Shown here one piece after another: positions 32,569 to 41,362 of a stretch of DNA of 64,000 nt. Both the position numbers and the translations under genes were made by a program. The notes below the pieces were generated by a model, which had not been told where the DNA came from, made no database searches, and saw only the letters and a program-made list of their open reading frames with translations. This DNA is from Carpediemonas membranifera (Eukaryota > Fornicata). Location of the stretch: NCBI GenBank assembly GCA_019828565.1, contig JAHDYR010000064.1, positions 853,236-917,235 of the forward strand, in the 5' to 3' direction. Position 1 is the stretch's first letter; every line of letters starts with the position of its first letter.

Positions 32569-32585
32569 CGATGGGAGCTTGGTAG

Positions 32586-33128
32586 CTAATTGCGGTGAGT
32601 CCTTCTGCCCCCCCTTTCGCGAAAATTGTCACGCTTCTTGATGCCCTTGATCTTAGCCTTAGCCACCAAGATGTCGACGGCGGCCCGAGTGCGGGGAGGA
32701 GCGGACTTGAAGAGGTTGGAGCAGCGCTCGGAGGTTGCGTCGTCCCAACTGTCCTTGAGGAGGAGGAGTTGCTGGCGTCCGTAGATCTTGACCCTCAGAG
32801 CAGGAATGGTTGCAAGGCGGCCAGCGATGAGATCACGTTCCATGGCGTAAAGCCACTTAGCCTCATCTCGAAGGCCGAACCGGTTAGGAAGGTTCACAAG
32901 AGCCTCAAAGGGATCAAAGATGTCGTCGACAGCGTCCTGCTGTTCGTCTTCGATGCTTTCTTGGTCCTGAAGCTGCTGATCATCGTTATCCTCTACGTTG
33001 AGGGCGATATCATCGGGGTTATGCTGTTCTTCAGCACTTCTGGCCTGAAGAGCGCGTTCTACAACTTCTCTCAGTTCTTGGAGGTCCTTCTGGGTGACCG
33101 GCTCGTTTTCTTCGGCCGGATCAGCCAT
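32586..33128 (-). CDS. DIRS-B Gag-like ORF1
   Basis: 180 residues from MADPAEENEP. An N-terminal acidic, coiled-coil-like region (LQELREVVERALQARSAEE) is followed by the block shared with DIRS-A and the PAT-like element (LPNRFGLRDEAKWLYAMERDLI...LRVKIYGRQQLLLLKDSWDDATSERCSNLFKSA) and a basic tail (KAKIKGIKKRDNFRERGGRR). The frame is intact although the downstream RT is not. Function is inferred from position and shared sequence only. Confidence 0.7.
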   Translation of the reverse strand: MADPAEENEPVTQKDLQELREVVERALQARSAEEQHNPDDIALNVEDNDDQQLQDQESIEDEQQDAVDDIFDPFEALVNLPNRFGLRDEAKWLYAMERDLIAGRLATIPALRVKIYGRQQLLLLKDSWDDATSERCSNLFKSAPPRTRAAVDILVAKAKIKGIKKRDNFRERGGRRTHRN

Positions 33129-34072
33129 TCTCGTTCTTCTGAAGAGGATCGAGACGATCCTTGAAATTTGCGCGCCCATCGAATCCGATCGAATCGGATC
33201 AGGCAGCACGACCCGACACTCCCGGGTGTCAACTGTGACCCATGTGGTCCACAATATTTACACAGCTCAAAATATATGATACGATCCTGATCCGGTCCCG
33301 GCAAGTCGTGTAATCAAATCAGGATGGCCAGTTCGAATGGCCGACGAGACTTCGGACGCGGGGCGCCTACCTCATTCTCAGATCGCGGCCGGAAACCGCG
33401 AATTACAAATATTTGATCGGAGAATAGATATTTGCCCCCCCTTGGAATAGAGTAGGGGTATAGGTAGGAGGAGCACTGTTAGTGTGCCAGATTGTCGGGT
33501 AGTACCCCAGCTCATTGTCGCAAGGGCGACGGGACGTGGGCGAGGCCGGCAATCGCCGGATGCCCGCGTCATTGGTCAAGATTGGTCGGCGCAGTTTATG
33601 CGGCCAGATGACGAACGATTCGCAGCCGGTGGCTGTAAGAACGCGCTCGGGAGAGCGTCCCTCGTCGGTACGCGAGGGAAACCCAAGACTTACTTAGGAG
33701 CCGAAGGCGCGTAAGTCTTCGAATATTGACGCGGCGAAACAACGGGGTTTCTTGCGTAAATATTCTTTCCCCCCGTTGGATCTACAGAGTTCCTGTCACA
33801 GGACCATCACTGGCACCTGCGCGCGCCGATCAATGTGCACTTTAGGTCACACTTCGAAACGCATCGGCAGGTGTCGGAGCCGTTTCGGACCTGACCGGAT
33901 CGCGAGACGAGGATTTACCCGGGTCTGTCATAAGAGCTCGGGGAAGCCACCCGAAGTAAATACTCGCCCCCCCCATTTTGGTTGGATTTAAGAGGAGGGC
34001 TCTCTGTTATAGAGCCACACTTTGTGGAGTAGAGGGTCAGGTGGCCCGCGAGTCGGGCCTGGCTGTTTTCAT
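33129..34072. other. Noncoding stretch with remnants of YR-element ends
   Basis: No gene. The first part is the DIRS-B leader (ACACCCGGGAGTGT hairpin near 33213). Then come three stretches resembling the 3' ends of the PAT-like element: a C-run followed by TTGG at about 33434 (GCCCCCCCTTGG), 33768 (TCCCCCCGTTGG) and 33966 (GCCCCCCCC...TTGG), two of them preceded by AAATATT-like sequence. CGCAGTTTATG at 33590 matches the A repeat of that element. These look like leftovers of related insertions. Confidence 0.45.
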
Positions 34073-34232
34073 CTGGCGTTACATCGCGCTGACAGGTTAC
34101 CTCGGGTAACGGGCCGTGAGCGGAGGGCAATGAGATCGCCTCGCTCCGGCATGGTGATGCGCCGACCAGGCGAGCCGCGCAGTTTATGCGGGCAGAATGG
34201 TAGAAAATTCGGAACATCCAGATCCGACGGCA
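34073..34232 (+). repeat. Split direct repeat A1 (160 bp)
   Basis: It begins CTGGCGTTACATCGCGCTG and ends GATCCGACGGCA. It includes CGCAGTTTATG and the first 12 codons of gag, so the repeat carries the probable promoter and the start codon. Confidence 0.93.
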
Positions 34233-34723
34233 ACGAGGCTCAATAACCTAGAAGCCTCAATCGCTACCATCTCGCAACAGCTTGCAAAGCTTAATCCGCC
34301 TCCTCCGCCGCCCGAGACCGAGCCGCCGAAGGAATCTCAAATTGATTTCTTCCCTGAACAAGATGAAGCGGATATTGACCAAACACTGGCAGAGATGGAT
34401 GCATACGGCGAGCTTCCGACAAAGAGACCACTTAAGGCGGAAGCAAAGTGGCTTCGCCGCGTGATGGTGATCGTCAACGCCCTCGACGACGAGCCGCTCA
34501 AAGCAAGACTCCTGGTGGAACTCCAAGCACGCCGTACCCTTCTGGACCTCAAGGACGACAACTGGTCGGACGCAACCTGCGAACTGTTTCTCGACTTGTT
34601 CAACACGTCCCAGACCAAAACCCCCGTGCCATCTCCTACTGCGCAGCCAAAGCCAGAGCCAAGGGTAAGAGAAAGGACCAGCCCCAGAACAAAGGGGGGT
34701 TTCACAAGAAGCACAAGAAGTAG
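34197..34723 (+). pseudogene. PAT-like element Gag, one frameshift
   Basis: Starts MVENSEHPDPTATRLNNLEASIATISQQL (helical), then a polyproline stretch and the shared block (LKAEAKWLRRVMVIVNALDDEPLKARLLVELQARRTLLDLKDDNWSDATCELFLDLFNTSQ). The homologous basic tail (AAKARAKGKRKDQPQNKGGFHKKHKK, ending 34723) is in another frame. The shift falls at the A4C5 run near 34620. Without the shift the frame instead runs on without a stop to 37529 and joins the recombinase, giving a 1,110-codon open frame. Confidence 0.75.
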
Positions 34724-34752
34724 CCCTTGCCACAGATGTTCAGTTCCCGTCA

Positions 34753-36771
34753 ATGAACAAAAAGTGGCCGGTGTGGGCAAGACTCGGTGCCTCCCCCGAG
34801 GTAGTAAGCTGGCTGCGGGATGGCGTCCCTATCCACCTCACCTCTGCGCCCCCTCCACCAGAACCGCAAAGGCGAGTGGACCCCCGCCTACTCCCGAAGA
34901 TCGAAGAGCTAGTCGCCAAGGGCGTCCTCTCCCCGTGCCCGATAGACGAACTGCGTCACAGCGCACCCCTGTTCGCGGTGTCGAAGGGCAAAGACGATGT
35001 CCGCCCCGTGCACGACCTCCGAGCCCTGAACGAGTTGACAGCAGAGCTGAGGGTGTTTCGTCTGTTCGGCATCAGACGGGCGGTCCGCAATCTGCACAAG
35101 AACGACTACATGATCAAGATAGACCTAGCATCGGGATACCACCAACTTGGCGTCGCCTCGCGAGACTCCCCCCTCCTAGGCGTGGTCCTACCGGACGGCC
35201 GCGCATTCAGGTACAACACACTCGGCTTCGGATGGACAGCGGCGCCGTACGTGTTCCAGAGCACGACCATACAGCTTGCAAAGATCATCGCACACAGGTT
35301 CGGGGTGACCATCGCGGTCTATCTCGACGACTTCTTAGTGTCCCATGCCTCCCCATCGTACCTAGCTTCGGTCACCCCGCAGATCATCGACCTCATGCTA
35401 TCGCTGGGGGCGATACCGGGCCTCAACAAGTGCGTCCTCACGCCGACCCAGCAGGTAGACTACCTAGGTGTCCACATAGACACCGCAAGCGAGTCCCTAA
35501 GAATCTCAAAAGACAAGGCCGAGGCCTACACGGCCACGATCTCCAAGGCCCTCCGGGTCGGGTCCATCACAGCTTCAGACTGGCAGAAGCTCCTAGGCCG
35601 TCTGTCATTCTTCGCAGGGACCACACAGTTCGCCCGCCTCGCACTCAGACCACTGCAGGCCACCCCTACGACGGAGACCGTCCACCTCTCCAGCCAAATC
35701 CGCAGGCAGCTGGCGGCGTGGCAAGTCCTCCTCCGCGATCGCCCACCCAAGAGGTTCGCCGAAGCAAGAGCGGACTGGGAAATACGCGATACGCTCCAGA
35801 TTTCTGTCACCTCAGACGCATCAACGTCCGGCTGGGGAGCATGCCTGTTCAATGGGGAGAAGGGAGCGGCATCACAGGGTGCCTTCCCCCTCATCTCAAG
35901 GGGGGAACACATTGGCGTCAAGGAGCTCTTCGCGATCGCTCAGGCGATCAATCTCGTGCCCCAGCAGGAGTCACGCTCCTCTCTCACAGTCTTTGCCGAC
36001 AACTCAGCTGCCATCAGCTGGGTAAACAGACGGGGATCGCCGAACCTCCCCCCAGCCGCACACCAGATCCTACAGGACATCTACAACACGGCAGAAACCA
36101 AGCGCCTCGACGTCCACTGCTTCCATATTGCCGGACACCTGAATGTCCAGGCGGACAGGCTCTCCAGGTTCGCCAAGCTCGACTGGTCGTCACCCCGAGA
36201 AGTCTTGGAAACCATCATGCGCAAGTGGGGGCCGGTCGAGATCGACGTCACAGCACGCCCCGACAAGGTTCTGGCCTTACCAGGCTTTGCAGAAATAGCC
36301 TGGTCAATCCACGACAACGGCTTCCAGATGGACTGGAGGGGAGTCAGGATTTATATAGCTCCTCCTATAGCCCTTCTTGGAGTGACGTGTCGTCGCCTCC
36401 AGACAATACGCGCCTCGACCCAGACTGGGAACCCTCGACACTGGAGATCAGCGGCGATAGTCCTGTGCCCGGACCTCAACTCGCCCGAGGTCCGAGCCAT
36501 CAAACGTTTGACACCCCTCAAGTTGTACCTCAGAGTCCAGGCGAAACACCTCCTGCAGTCCGAGCTAGCCTGGACAGCGACAGACAAGGGCAAGATCCGC
36601 TTCGTGGCGCTTATCCTGAAAACCCGTTCCAAGCCCTCCTCGCTGACGACCGACTATCACATTTCAGAAACGAATCGTCGCGCCGCACAGCAGCGGGCTG
36701 GGTCGCCAAATTCCTCCAATCCCGCAACGCGAGCCACTCACACGCGCAACAGCTCAAAGAGTTCCTTCTGA
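34753..36771 (+). CDS. PAT-like element reverse transcriptase / RNase H
   Basis: An intact 672-residue frame. RT: LRHSAPLFAVSKGKDDVRPVHDLRALN, LFGIRRAVRNL, MIKIDLASGYHQLGV, LGFGWTAAPYVFQ and the catalytic YLDDFLVSH. RNase H: VTSDASTSGWGACLF, GVKELFAI, VFADNSAAISWVNRRG, FHIAGHLNVQADRLSR. The C-terminal tail (WGPVEIDVTARPDKVLALPGF...WRGVRIYIAPP) is characteristic of DIRS/PAT polyproteins. Its last 120 bases overlap the recombinase in another frame. This is the best-preserved YR-element RT in the window and could be functional. Confidence 0.93.
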   Translation: MNKKWPVWARLGASPEVVSWLRDGVPIHLTSAPPPPEPQRRVDPRLLPKIEELVAKGVLSPCPIDELRHSAPLFAVSKGKDDVRPVHDLRALNELTAELRVFRLFGIRRAVRNLHKNDYMIKIDLASGYHQLGVASRDSPLLGVVLPDGRAFRYNTLGFGWTAAPYVFQSTTIQLAKIIAHRFGVTIAVYLDDFLVSHASPSYLASVTPQIIDLMLSLGAIPGLNKCVLTPTQQVDYLGVHIDTASESLRISKDKAEAYTATISKALRVGSITASDWQKLLGRLSFFAGTTQFARLALRPLQATPTTETVHLSSQIRRQLAAWQVLLRDRPPKRFAEARADWEIRDTLQISVTSDASTSGWGACLFNGEKGAASQGAFPLISRGEHIGVKELFAIAQAINLVPQQESRSSLTVFADNSAAISWVNRRGSPNLPPAAHQILQDIYNTAETKRLDVHCFHIAGHLNVQADRLSRFAKLDWSSPREVLETIMRKWGPVEIDVTARPDKVLALPGFAEIAWSIHDNGFQMDWRGVRIYIAPPIALLGVTCRRLQTIRASTQTGNPRHWRSAAIVLCPDLNSPEVRAIKRLTPLKLYLRVQAKHLLQSELAWTATDKGKIRFVALILKTRSKPSSLTTDYHISETNRRAAQQRAGSPNSSNPATRATHTRNSSKSSF

Positions 36772-37529
36772 CCGAGGGTACCACGTCGGGCCCACAGTCG
36801 ATACACAGGAAAGGCTACTGGATTTGCGAGGCCGCCCCACTCGTGTCTGACTGGCGCCCCCCGATCGCTGCCAAGCAGATAATCGCCGCCGCCCGGAACG
36901 TCGCCTCTGTAGAAGGCCTGACCGGGGGTGCGAAGCCTGTCACGTCCGCGAGAGTCCGCAGGGTCATAGACAGACGTCGGAAGTCACCCCAAGCCTTCCA
37001 GGCCGCCCTCTTTTCTGCTCTCTGCTTTATCACCGTGAGTAGAGGCGCAGAGATCTTTGGGCTCAGACGAAGAGACGTCGAGTTCGACGCTGATGGCAAT
37101 GCCCTCCTTCTGTTCGCGAGAACTAAGACTGCCACAGGCGTCCGCAAGCTGGTACCAAACCAATCGTGGGCCCGCTTTAACCCAGCAAGGGCCCTGAAGG
37201 CATGGGTCCCCACGGCAACGCGCCGCGACGACGACCTCATCTGGCGGGCGATCACCTCAACCGGTGGTATTTCACTATCGAAGCCGCTACCGGCGTCAAC
37301 CCTCCGCCACTGGATCCACCAGGCGTACGGCACCGACATTTCGTGGCACTCATTCCGCAAGGGCGCCACCACGGAGTTGGCGGTAGCCCACACGAGTACC
37401 GAAGTCCTCCTGTCCATGGGGACGTGGGCCTCCACGAAAAGCATGCTGAGATATATGGGCAACGGGGTCCGCACACACCCGGGGGTCCAGGGACACCTGG
37501 CCTCCATCCTTCTCCAACCACCACTTTAA
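36651..37529 (+). CDS. PAT-like element tyrosine recombinase
   Basis: 292 residues from RLSHFRNESSRRTAAG. The core-binding part is SRRTAAGWVAKFLQSRN...HRKGYWICEAAPLVSDW. The catalytic residues are R in FITVSRGAEIF, H-x-x-R in WHSFRKGATTEL and the Tyr nucleophile in SMLRYMGNGV. The start is arbitrary because the frame is open far upstream through the RT overlap. It inserts the circular cDNA at its target. No disabling change is seen in the core. Confidence 0.9.
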   Translation, partial: RLSHFRNESSRRTAAGWVAKFLQSRNASHSHAQQLKEFLLTEGTTSGPQSIHRKGYWICEAAPLVSDWRPPIAAKQIIAAARNVASVEGLTGGAKPVTSARVRRVIDRRRKSPQAFQAALFSALCFITVSRGAEIFGLRRRDVEFDADGNALLLFARTKTATGVRKLVPNQSWARFNPARALKAWVPTATRRDDDLIWRAITSTGGISLSKPLPASTLRHWIHQAYGTDISWHSFRKGATTELAVAHTSTEVLLSMGTWASTKSMLRYMGNGVRTHPGVQGHLASILLQPPL

Positions 37530-38051
37530 ATCTCTGACGGGAGCTAGTGGCTGGGAGAGCTAGGTAGGGTGGGGCTGACACGCGTTACAACGGCAGATGT
37601 AAGCCACAACAGACATTCTTTGACGCGGTCTCTCGAGGAGACGGTCGGTTTGGGCTCGCAAGCGTGCCTGCAAGCCATTCCACTATGCTCGTTGCCGGTG
37701 GGATATCCCCGTTGGGTAGAGCAAGTATGTCTAGAGGCTAGGACAGCTAGCTGGCGTTACATCGCGCTGACAGGTTACCTCGGGTAACGGGCCGTGAGCG
37801 GAGGGCAATGAGATCGCCTCGCTCCGGCATGGTGATGCGCCGACCAGGCGAGCCGCGCAGTTTATGCGGGCAGAATGGTAGAAAATTCGGAACATCCAGA
37901 TCCGACGGCACGATACTGGTCAAGACCGGTATATCCGCCCAGTAGGTAAGCTGGCCGGAGTCCCCTGATCGTTTACACTAGCTCTCTTCTTTAATAAACG
38001 ATCGCCCCCCGTTGGGTAGAGCAAGTATGTCTAGAGGCTAGGACAGCTAGC
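37530..38051 (+). repeat. 3' noncoding end with B1, A2 and B2 repeats
   Basis: B1 37707-37751 and B2 38007-38051 share 45 bp beginning CCCCGTTGGGTAGAGC and ending GGACAGCTAGC. A2 37751-37910 copies A1 and includes a truncated gag start. The unique stretch between A2 and B2 contains CTTTAATAAACGATCG, a possible polyadenylation region. 37530-37706 shows nothing recognisable. Confidence 0.9.
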
Positions 38052-38072
38052 CAAGCGAATCAAAAGAAAATG

Positions 38073-38145
38073 TGGACGAGCTGGGATTTGAACCCAGGGC
38101 CTCGTGCATGCTAAGCACGCGCTCTACCAACTGAGCTACACGCCC
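38073..38145 (-). tRNA. tRNA-Ala (AGC)
   Basis: The minus-strand cloverleaf starts GGGCGTGTAGCTCAGTTGG (A box). It has a 5-bp anticodon stem CGTGC/GCACG around TTAGCAT (anticodon AGC), a T arm CTGGGTTCAAATCCCAG (B box) and acceptor 3' strand CTCGTCC. The acceptor has one T-T mismatch. The 3' flank reads CATTTTCTTTTG, a good Pol III terminator. The first 14 bases are repeated at 42152-42165 because a non-LTR element inserted at this point. The gene itself is complete. Confidence 0.95.
38132..38145 (-). repeat. 3' copy of the 14-bp target duplication (tRNA-Ala bases 1-14)
   Basis: GGGCGTGTAGCTCA on the minus strand, identical to 42152-42165. Adjacent bases differ on both sides, so the length is exactly 14. 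Confidence 0.93.
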
Positions 38146-38353
38146 TTTAATCATCTGAAAGAACGTTCTTACCGCGCGCAGAGGGTCAGCAAGGTGGGGG
38201 TCCCTAGTAGAGCTCGTGGGTTATGTAGTCGGAGTCGTAAGCCTCGGCGGGGTCGCTTTCGGGAAATCGAAATTTTGCACATGTGCAAAAATCTCGGATG
38301 TCTCGACTGGCTCGACTACGACGCCTCTCTCACACGCGAAGGGCACACCACAG
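38146..38353 (-). other. 3' UTR of the tRNA-targeting element
   Basis: Contains the 18-bp perfect palindrome TTTTGCACATGTGCAAAA at about 38274-38291, a likely RNA hairpin for recognition by the RT. It ends GATGATTAAA directly at tRNA base 1. Confidence 0.75.
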
Positions 38354-41300
38354 TTAGAGCTGTGCCACGCGGCACTGCTCGCGGTAGTCACGGATGACCG
38401 CCGCGTTCCCAGCCCACACAGCCAAGACGACCCGACTGCGCAGGTCCCGACGGACCTCCGCGCTCAGACCGAGCCTCTCGCACAGACGCCACACCCAGCA
38501 CGACTTGCGGTCCTCGGGGTCAGCTCTCGTGTTGCCAACGAGGTCACAGCTGGCCGCGATGAGCTCGCAGTCGAACCTCGAGTACTGAGCGGCCTTGTCA
38601 CGGATCCCATCCTTGATCGACTGTGAGACGACCACATCGACGATCATATCGCCGTGGAGGGGCGTTCCATCAGCTGACGTTGCCGCTAGCATGAGCAGAT
38701 CGGCCTTCACCTCCGTCGGGCCCGTCCCGTTGGGCATGTAGGCCATACTGGTGTGATCCAGCGGAACCTCGCGCCGTTTGGGGACGAACTGCTCCGAGCA
38801 AACGTCGTAGATGGCGTCTCTGACGCCGTTATGACGCTCGATCCGGGCACCGCCCTTGAGGCGAACACAAGAGAGTCCATGAGACCAATCCGCAACAGAT
38901 CTGCCGCACAGGGGGCATGGTTTGGCTTTGTCTATCACGTAGGGGTCAAGAGACAGGTGTAGGCGGAGAATTGCAGTTGCCAAATCGGAACCCGAAAGAA
39001 CGGGATCGAACGGCGTCAATGTGGACACTGCACGCACATAAGGCTCAGAAATAAACGATCTCTTCGCCGTAAGCTCCTTCTGCTTGAACTCCCGCACTTT
39101 CGTCGTCAGTTCAAACTGCGGAGTCGAAGTCTTCCACTTCTTCAGGGCATCCACGTCCTGCGGACCACCAGCAGCACCAACCGCCTGAAATGCCTCATTG
39201 GGCACGTTCAGTGAGATGTTTTGGTCAAAGAGCTGCTTCACGGCACCGAGATATGCCGCCGGCCACACGATGGACGGAATTCCCCATCCAAGACCTCCCT
39301 GCGTGATGCTAAGGCCCGCTCTTTCGAGCGTACCAATCACTGCATCGGCACCAACGAGGTTGGAGAGCAATGGAACGAGCGTCTCCTCCTCAAAGCGACG
39401 CCCAACGCCGACGAGGTCGGACGTCGGGCACACATTGCGGTAGAGGTGCGACAGTTTGGGCAGCAGGCACGCACGCGTCATGTTGTTAGCGACGATGATA
39501 GACGTGGGCCCTACGTCTGCCACCATGTCGCTCACGCGTCCAGCCTGCTCGCTGACGCCTTCGAACTGCCTGCAGACCTGCTCCTTGACGTACGCAGCCG
39601 GCCCCACCGGCGTGCCCAGGACCTTGAAAGCCTCGCCGCGCGGCGCAAGCGAGGATTCACTGGCCACTAGGCCCAGCCCGGCGATGACAGTCTTCTTCTC
39701 GTTGACCTTCAACCCGACTCTGGCGAAATTGGACGTCGCGGTCATGATGACCGTGTTCGTCTCACTCTCTGTAGCGTCCTTGGGCATCAGGCAGTAGACA
39801 TCATCCTGATAGGCATAAAATGCGTAGTTTGGAAACTCGGTCCGAAGATCGTCCAAAAGGGGCTTCATGCCGCAACTGAACAGCAGCGGGCTCGTAGGAT
39901 CCCCTTGCGGAATTCCTTCGAGTGATCTGAGGACCATCCCGGTTGCTGAGAACAGCATTGGATCAAGCAACATCAGTTCGAGGTACTCGGAAAGCGACGG
40001 GCAGTATGCAGCTGTCGCATCGCGAAGGTGAGATCTACTCATGCATCCATATGCGTTGGTAAGATCCAAAGCGATCACCTGACCGCCGCCACGATGATGC
40101 TCCCTCACAAGATTGGTTAGCTCCTCGAGCCCGCACTTCTCGCCGAGGCCATACTGACCCGGCAACGCCTTGTCGTCCCGCAGCCGGGCAGCAGCCTGAC
40201 GAACTGCCACCTTCGCTGCGAGACGACGAAGGCTGTCGCCTATTGAGACGGGGCGCGGCTTGCCATCCTTCTTCGGGATCGGCACAAGGATGCAGTGGGA
40301 AAATGGCTCCAGGCAGGCGACGCCCTCGAGCATATCCTCGAGCAGGGGCACAAGAGCCGCGGCGAGTTCATTCCACCCGATGGCCCGGCCCATCGCCTTC
40401 AGATGAAGGTAAGATAGGCCTGAAGGACCCGGTGCGGACTCGGCGTTGAGGCTCTTAAGTGCCTTCTTCACCGCAGGGACAGTCATTTGGCAGTGGTTCA
40501 GTGTGGACGCGGGACCCGACACTGCTGCCAGCCGACTACCAGACGGCTGCACCTGGCTCTCACAGAGCCTGGCCTCCACCCACGCGCGATCCCCAGCGAA
40601 CTCTCCGGCGGAGAGAGCTTGCGTGGCGCGAGAATAGAAGCCTCGTTGTCCCAACCTGAGTGCGCGCGCACTGGCTTTCAGCCGGGGCTGCTCGGTGGTC
40701 CGCTCCGGAGGAGCATAGAGACCCTGCGCGAAGGTCAAGATGCGGCGGACAACGTCGGGCTTCCCGTGGGCCGGGGCTGCGGCGTACTCATTGAGCAGCG
40801 CGACAAAGCTCTTCGCCCATGCCAGTCTGGCCCTCTTCGCGGGGAGCAACTTCCCCACAAACATGGCGCTGTGAGCTGGCAAGAACGGCTCGGGGACACT
40901 GCGCTGGCGTGCGGCCCCATCAGGTACCCAGGTCACCCGGGGCGCCGGCTGCGGGACTGACCCGAAGCAGGCCTGGGCGATCTTGGCAACCACCGGGGGC
41001 AGCTTGGTGAAGATCCTACCGCCGTTGGGCAGGACTGGCAGTGTCGACCTGACGGTCTCGGGGACAAAGCCCCTCAATGCCTCACAGAGCTGCCGGAGCC
41101 GACTCTGGCTGAATCGACCCGTGGCCGACCCACGGTTGGACTCGTCCATAAGGGCCCGGACGAGGGCTGGGTCGCACAGGGTGGCCGTCACCTGCTCTGG
41201 AGTGGTCCAGTGGTCGGCGCGCATGGCGTCGGGGACCCACTCGTCAAAGGTGGCCCTGATGACAGCAGCAGGGCTGCTGTCCGAGCTCGAGCTCGGTTGC

Positions 41301-41362
41301 GTGGGTGCCGAGGTATCCTGACTAGAGGCCTCGCCCCCCGGTGCCGTAAGGTGACTCAACAC
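38354..41362 (-). CDS. ORF2: reverse transcriptase plus restriction-like endonuclease
   Basis: An intact 1,002-residue protein. The N-terminal 290 residues have no recognisable zinc finger. RT runs about 295-600: SAPGPSGLSYLHLKA, LVPIPKKDGKPRPVSIGD, VIALDLTNAYGCM, GIPQGDPTSPLLF and the catalytic AYQDD at 517-521. A Cys-His cluster (CPLCGRSVADWSHGLSC, CX2CX8HX3C) lies at 816-832. The endonuclease-like domain follows (RHNGVRDAIYD, EVKADLLM, DMIVDVVVSQ) with Asp residues placed as in PD-(D/E)XK nucleases. It should nick one strand of the target and prime cDNA synthesis there. The start overlaps ORF1 by 41 bases. Confidence 0.92.
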   Translation of the reverse strand: MLSHLTAPGGEASSQDTSAPTQPSSSSDSSPAAVIRATFDEWVPDAMRADHWTTPEQVTATLCDPALVRALMDESNRGSATGRFSQSRLRQLCEALRGFVPETVRSTLPVLPNGGRIFTKLPPVVAKIAQACFGSVPQPAPRVTWVPDGAARQRSVPEPFLPAHSAMFVGKLLPAKRARLAWAKSFVALLNEYAAAPAHGKPDVVRRILTFAQGLYAPPERTTEQPRLKASARALRLGQRGFYSRATQALSAGEFAGDRAWVEARLCESQVQPSGSRLAAVSGPASTLNHCQMTVPAVKKALKSLNAESAPGPSGLSYLHLKAMGRAIGWNELAAALVPLLEDMLEGVACLEPFSHCILVPIPKKDGKPRPVSIGDSLRRLAAKVAVRQAAARLRDDKALPGQYGLGEKCGLEELTNLVREHHRGGGQVIALDLTNAYGCMSRSHLRDATAAYCPSLSEYLELMLLDPMLFSATGMVLRSLEGIPQGDPTSPLLFSCGMKPLLDDLRTEFPNYAFYAYQDDVYCLMPKDATESETNTVIMTATSNFARVGLKVNEKKTVIAGLGLVASESSLAPRGEAFKVLGTPVGPAAYVKEQVCRQFEGVSEQAGRVSDMVADVGPTSIIVANNMTRACLLPKLSHLYRNVCPTSDLVGVGRRFEEETLVPLLSNLVGADAVIGTLERAGLSITQGGLGWGIPSIVWPAAYLGAVKQLFDQNISLNVPNEAFQAVGAAGGPQDVDALKKWKTSTPQFELTTKVREFKQKELTAKRSFISEPYVRAVSTLTPFDPVLSGSDLATAILRLHLSLDPYVIDKAKPCPLCGRSVADWSHGLSCVRLKGGARIERHNGVRDAIYDVCSEQFVPKRREVPLDHTSMAYMPNGTGPTEVKADLLMLAATSADGTPLHGDMIVDVVVSQSIKDGIRDKAAQYSRFDCELIAASCDLVGNTRADPEDRKSCWVWRLCERLGLSAEVRRDLRSRVVLAVWAGNAAVIRDYREQCRVAQL

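Larger units (their letters stand above)
34073..38051 (+). mobile_element. PAT-like YR retrotransposon with split direct repeats
   Basis: Order: A1 (34073-34232), gag, RT/RNase H, YR, B1 (37707-37751), A2 (37751-37910), unique 96 bp, B2 (38007-38051). A1/A2 and B1/B2 are identical by eye. This A1...B1A2...B2 arrangement defines PAT/Ngaro-type elements, which circularise so that B2 joins A1 to give the same junction as B1A2. No target duplication is expected or seen. The right end lies 21 bp from the 3' end of tRNA-Ala. Confidence 0.93.

Noticed and set aside
18578-38051. DIRS-type N6-adenine methyltransferase domain in the YR elements
   Set aside because: I looked in the RT tail and the overlapping frames of DIRS-A, DIRS-B and the PAT-like element and saw no DPPY-like motif.
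38354-41362. ORF2 as a host telomerase or group II-type RT
   Set aside because: The C-terminal zinc knuckle and nuclease, the flanking target duplication and the upstream overlapping ORF1 mark it as a non-LTR retrotransposon.
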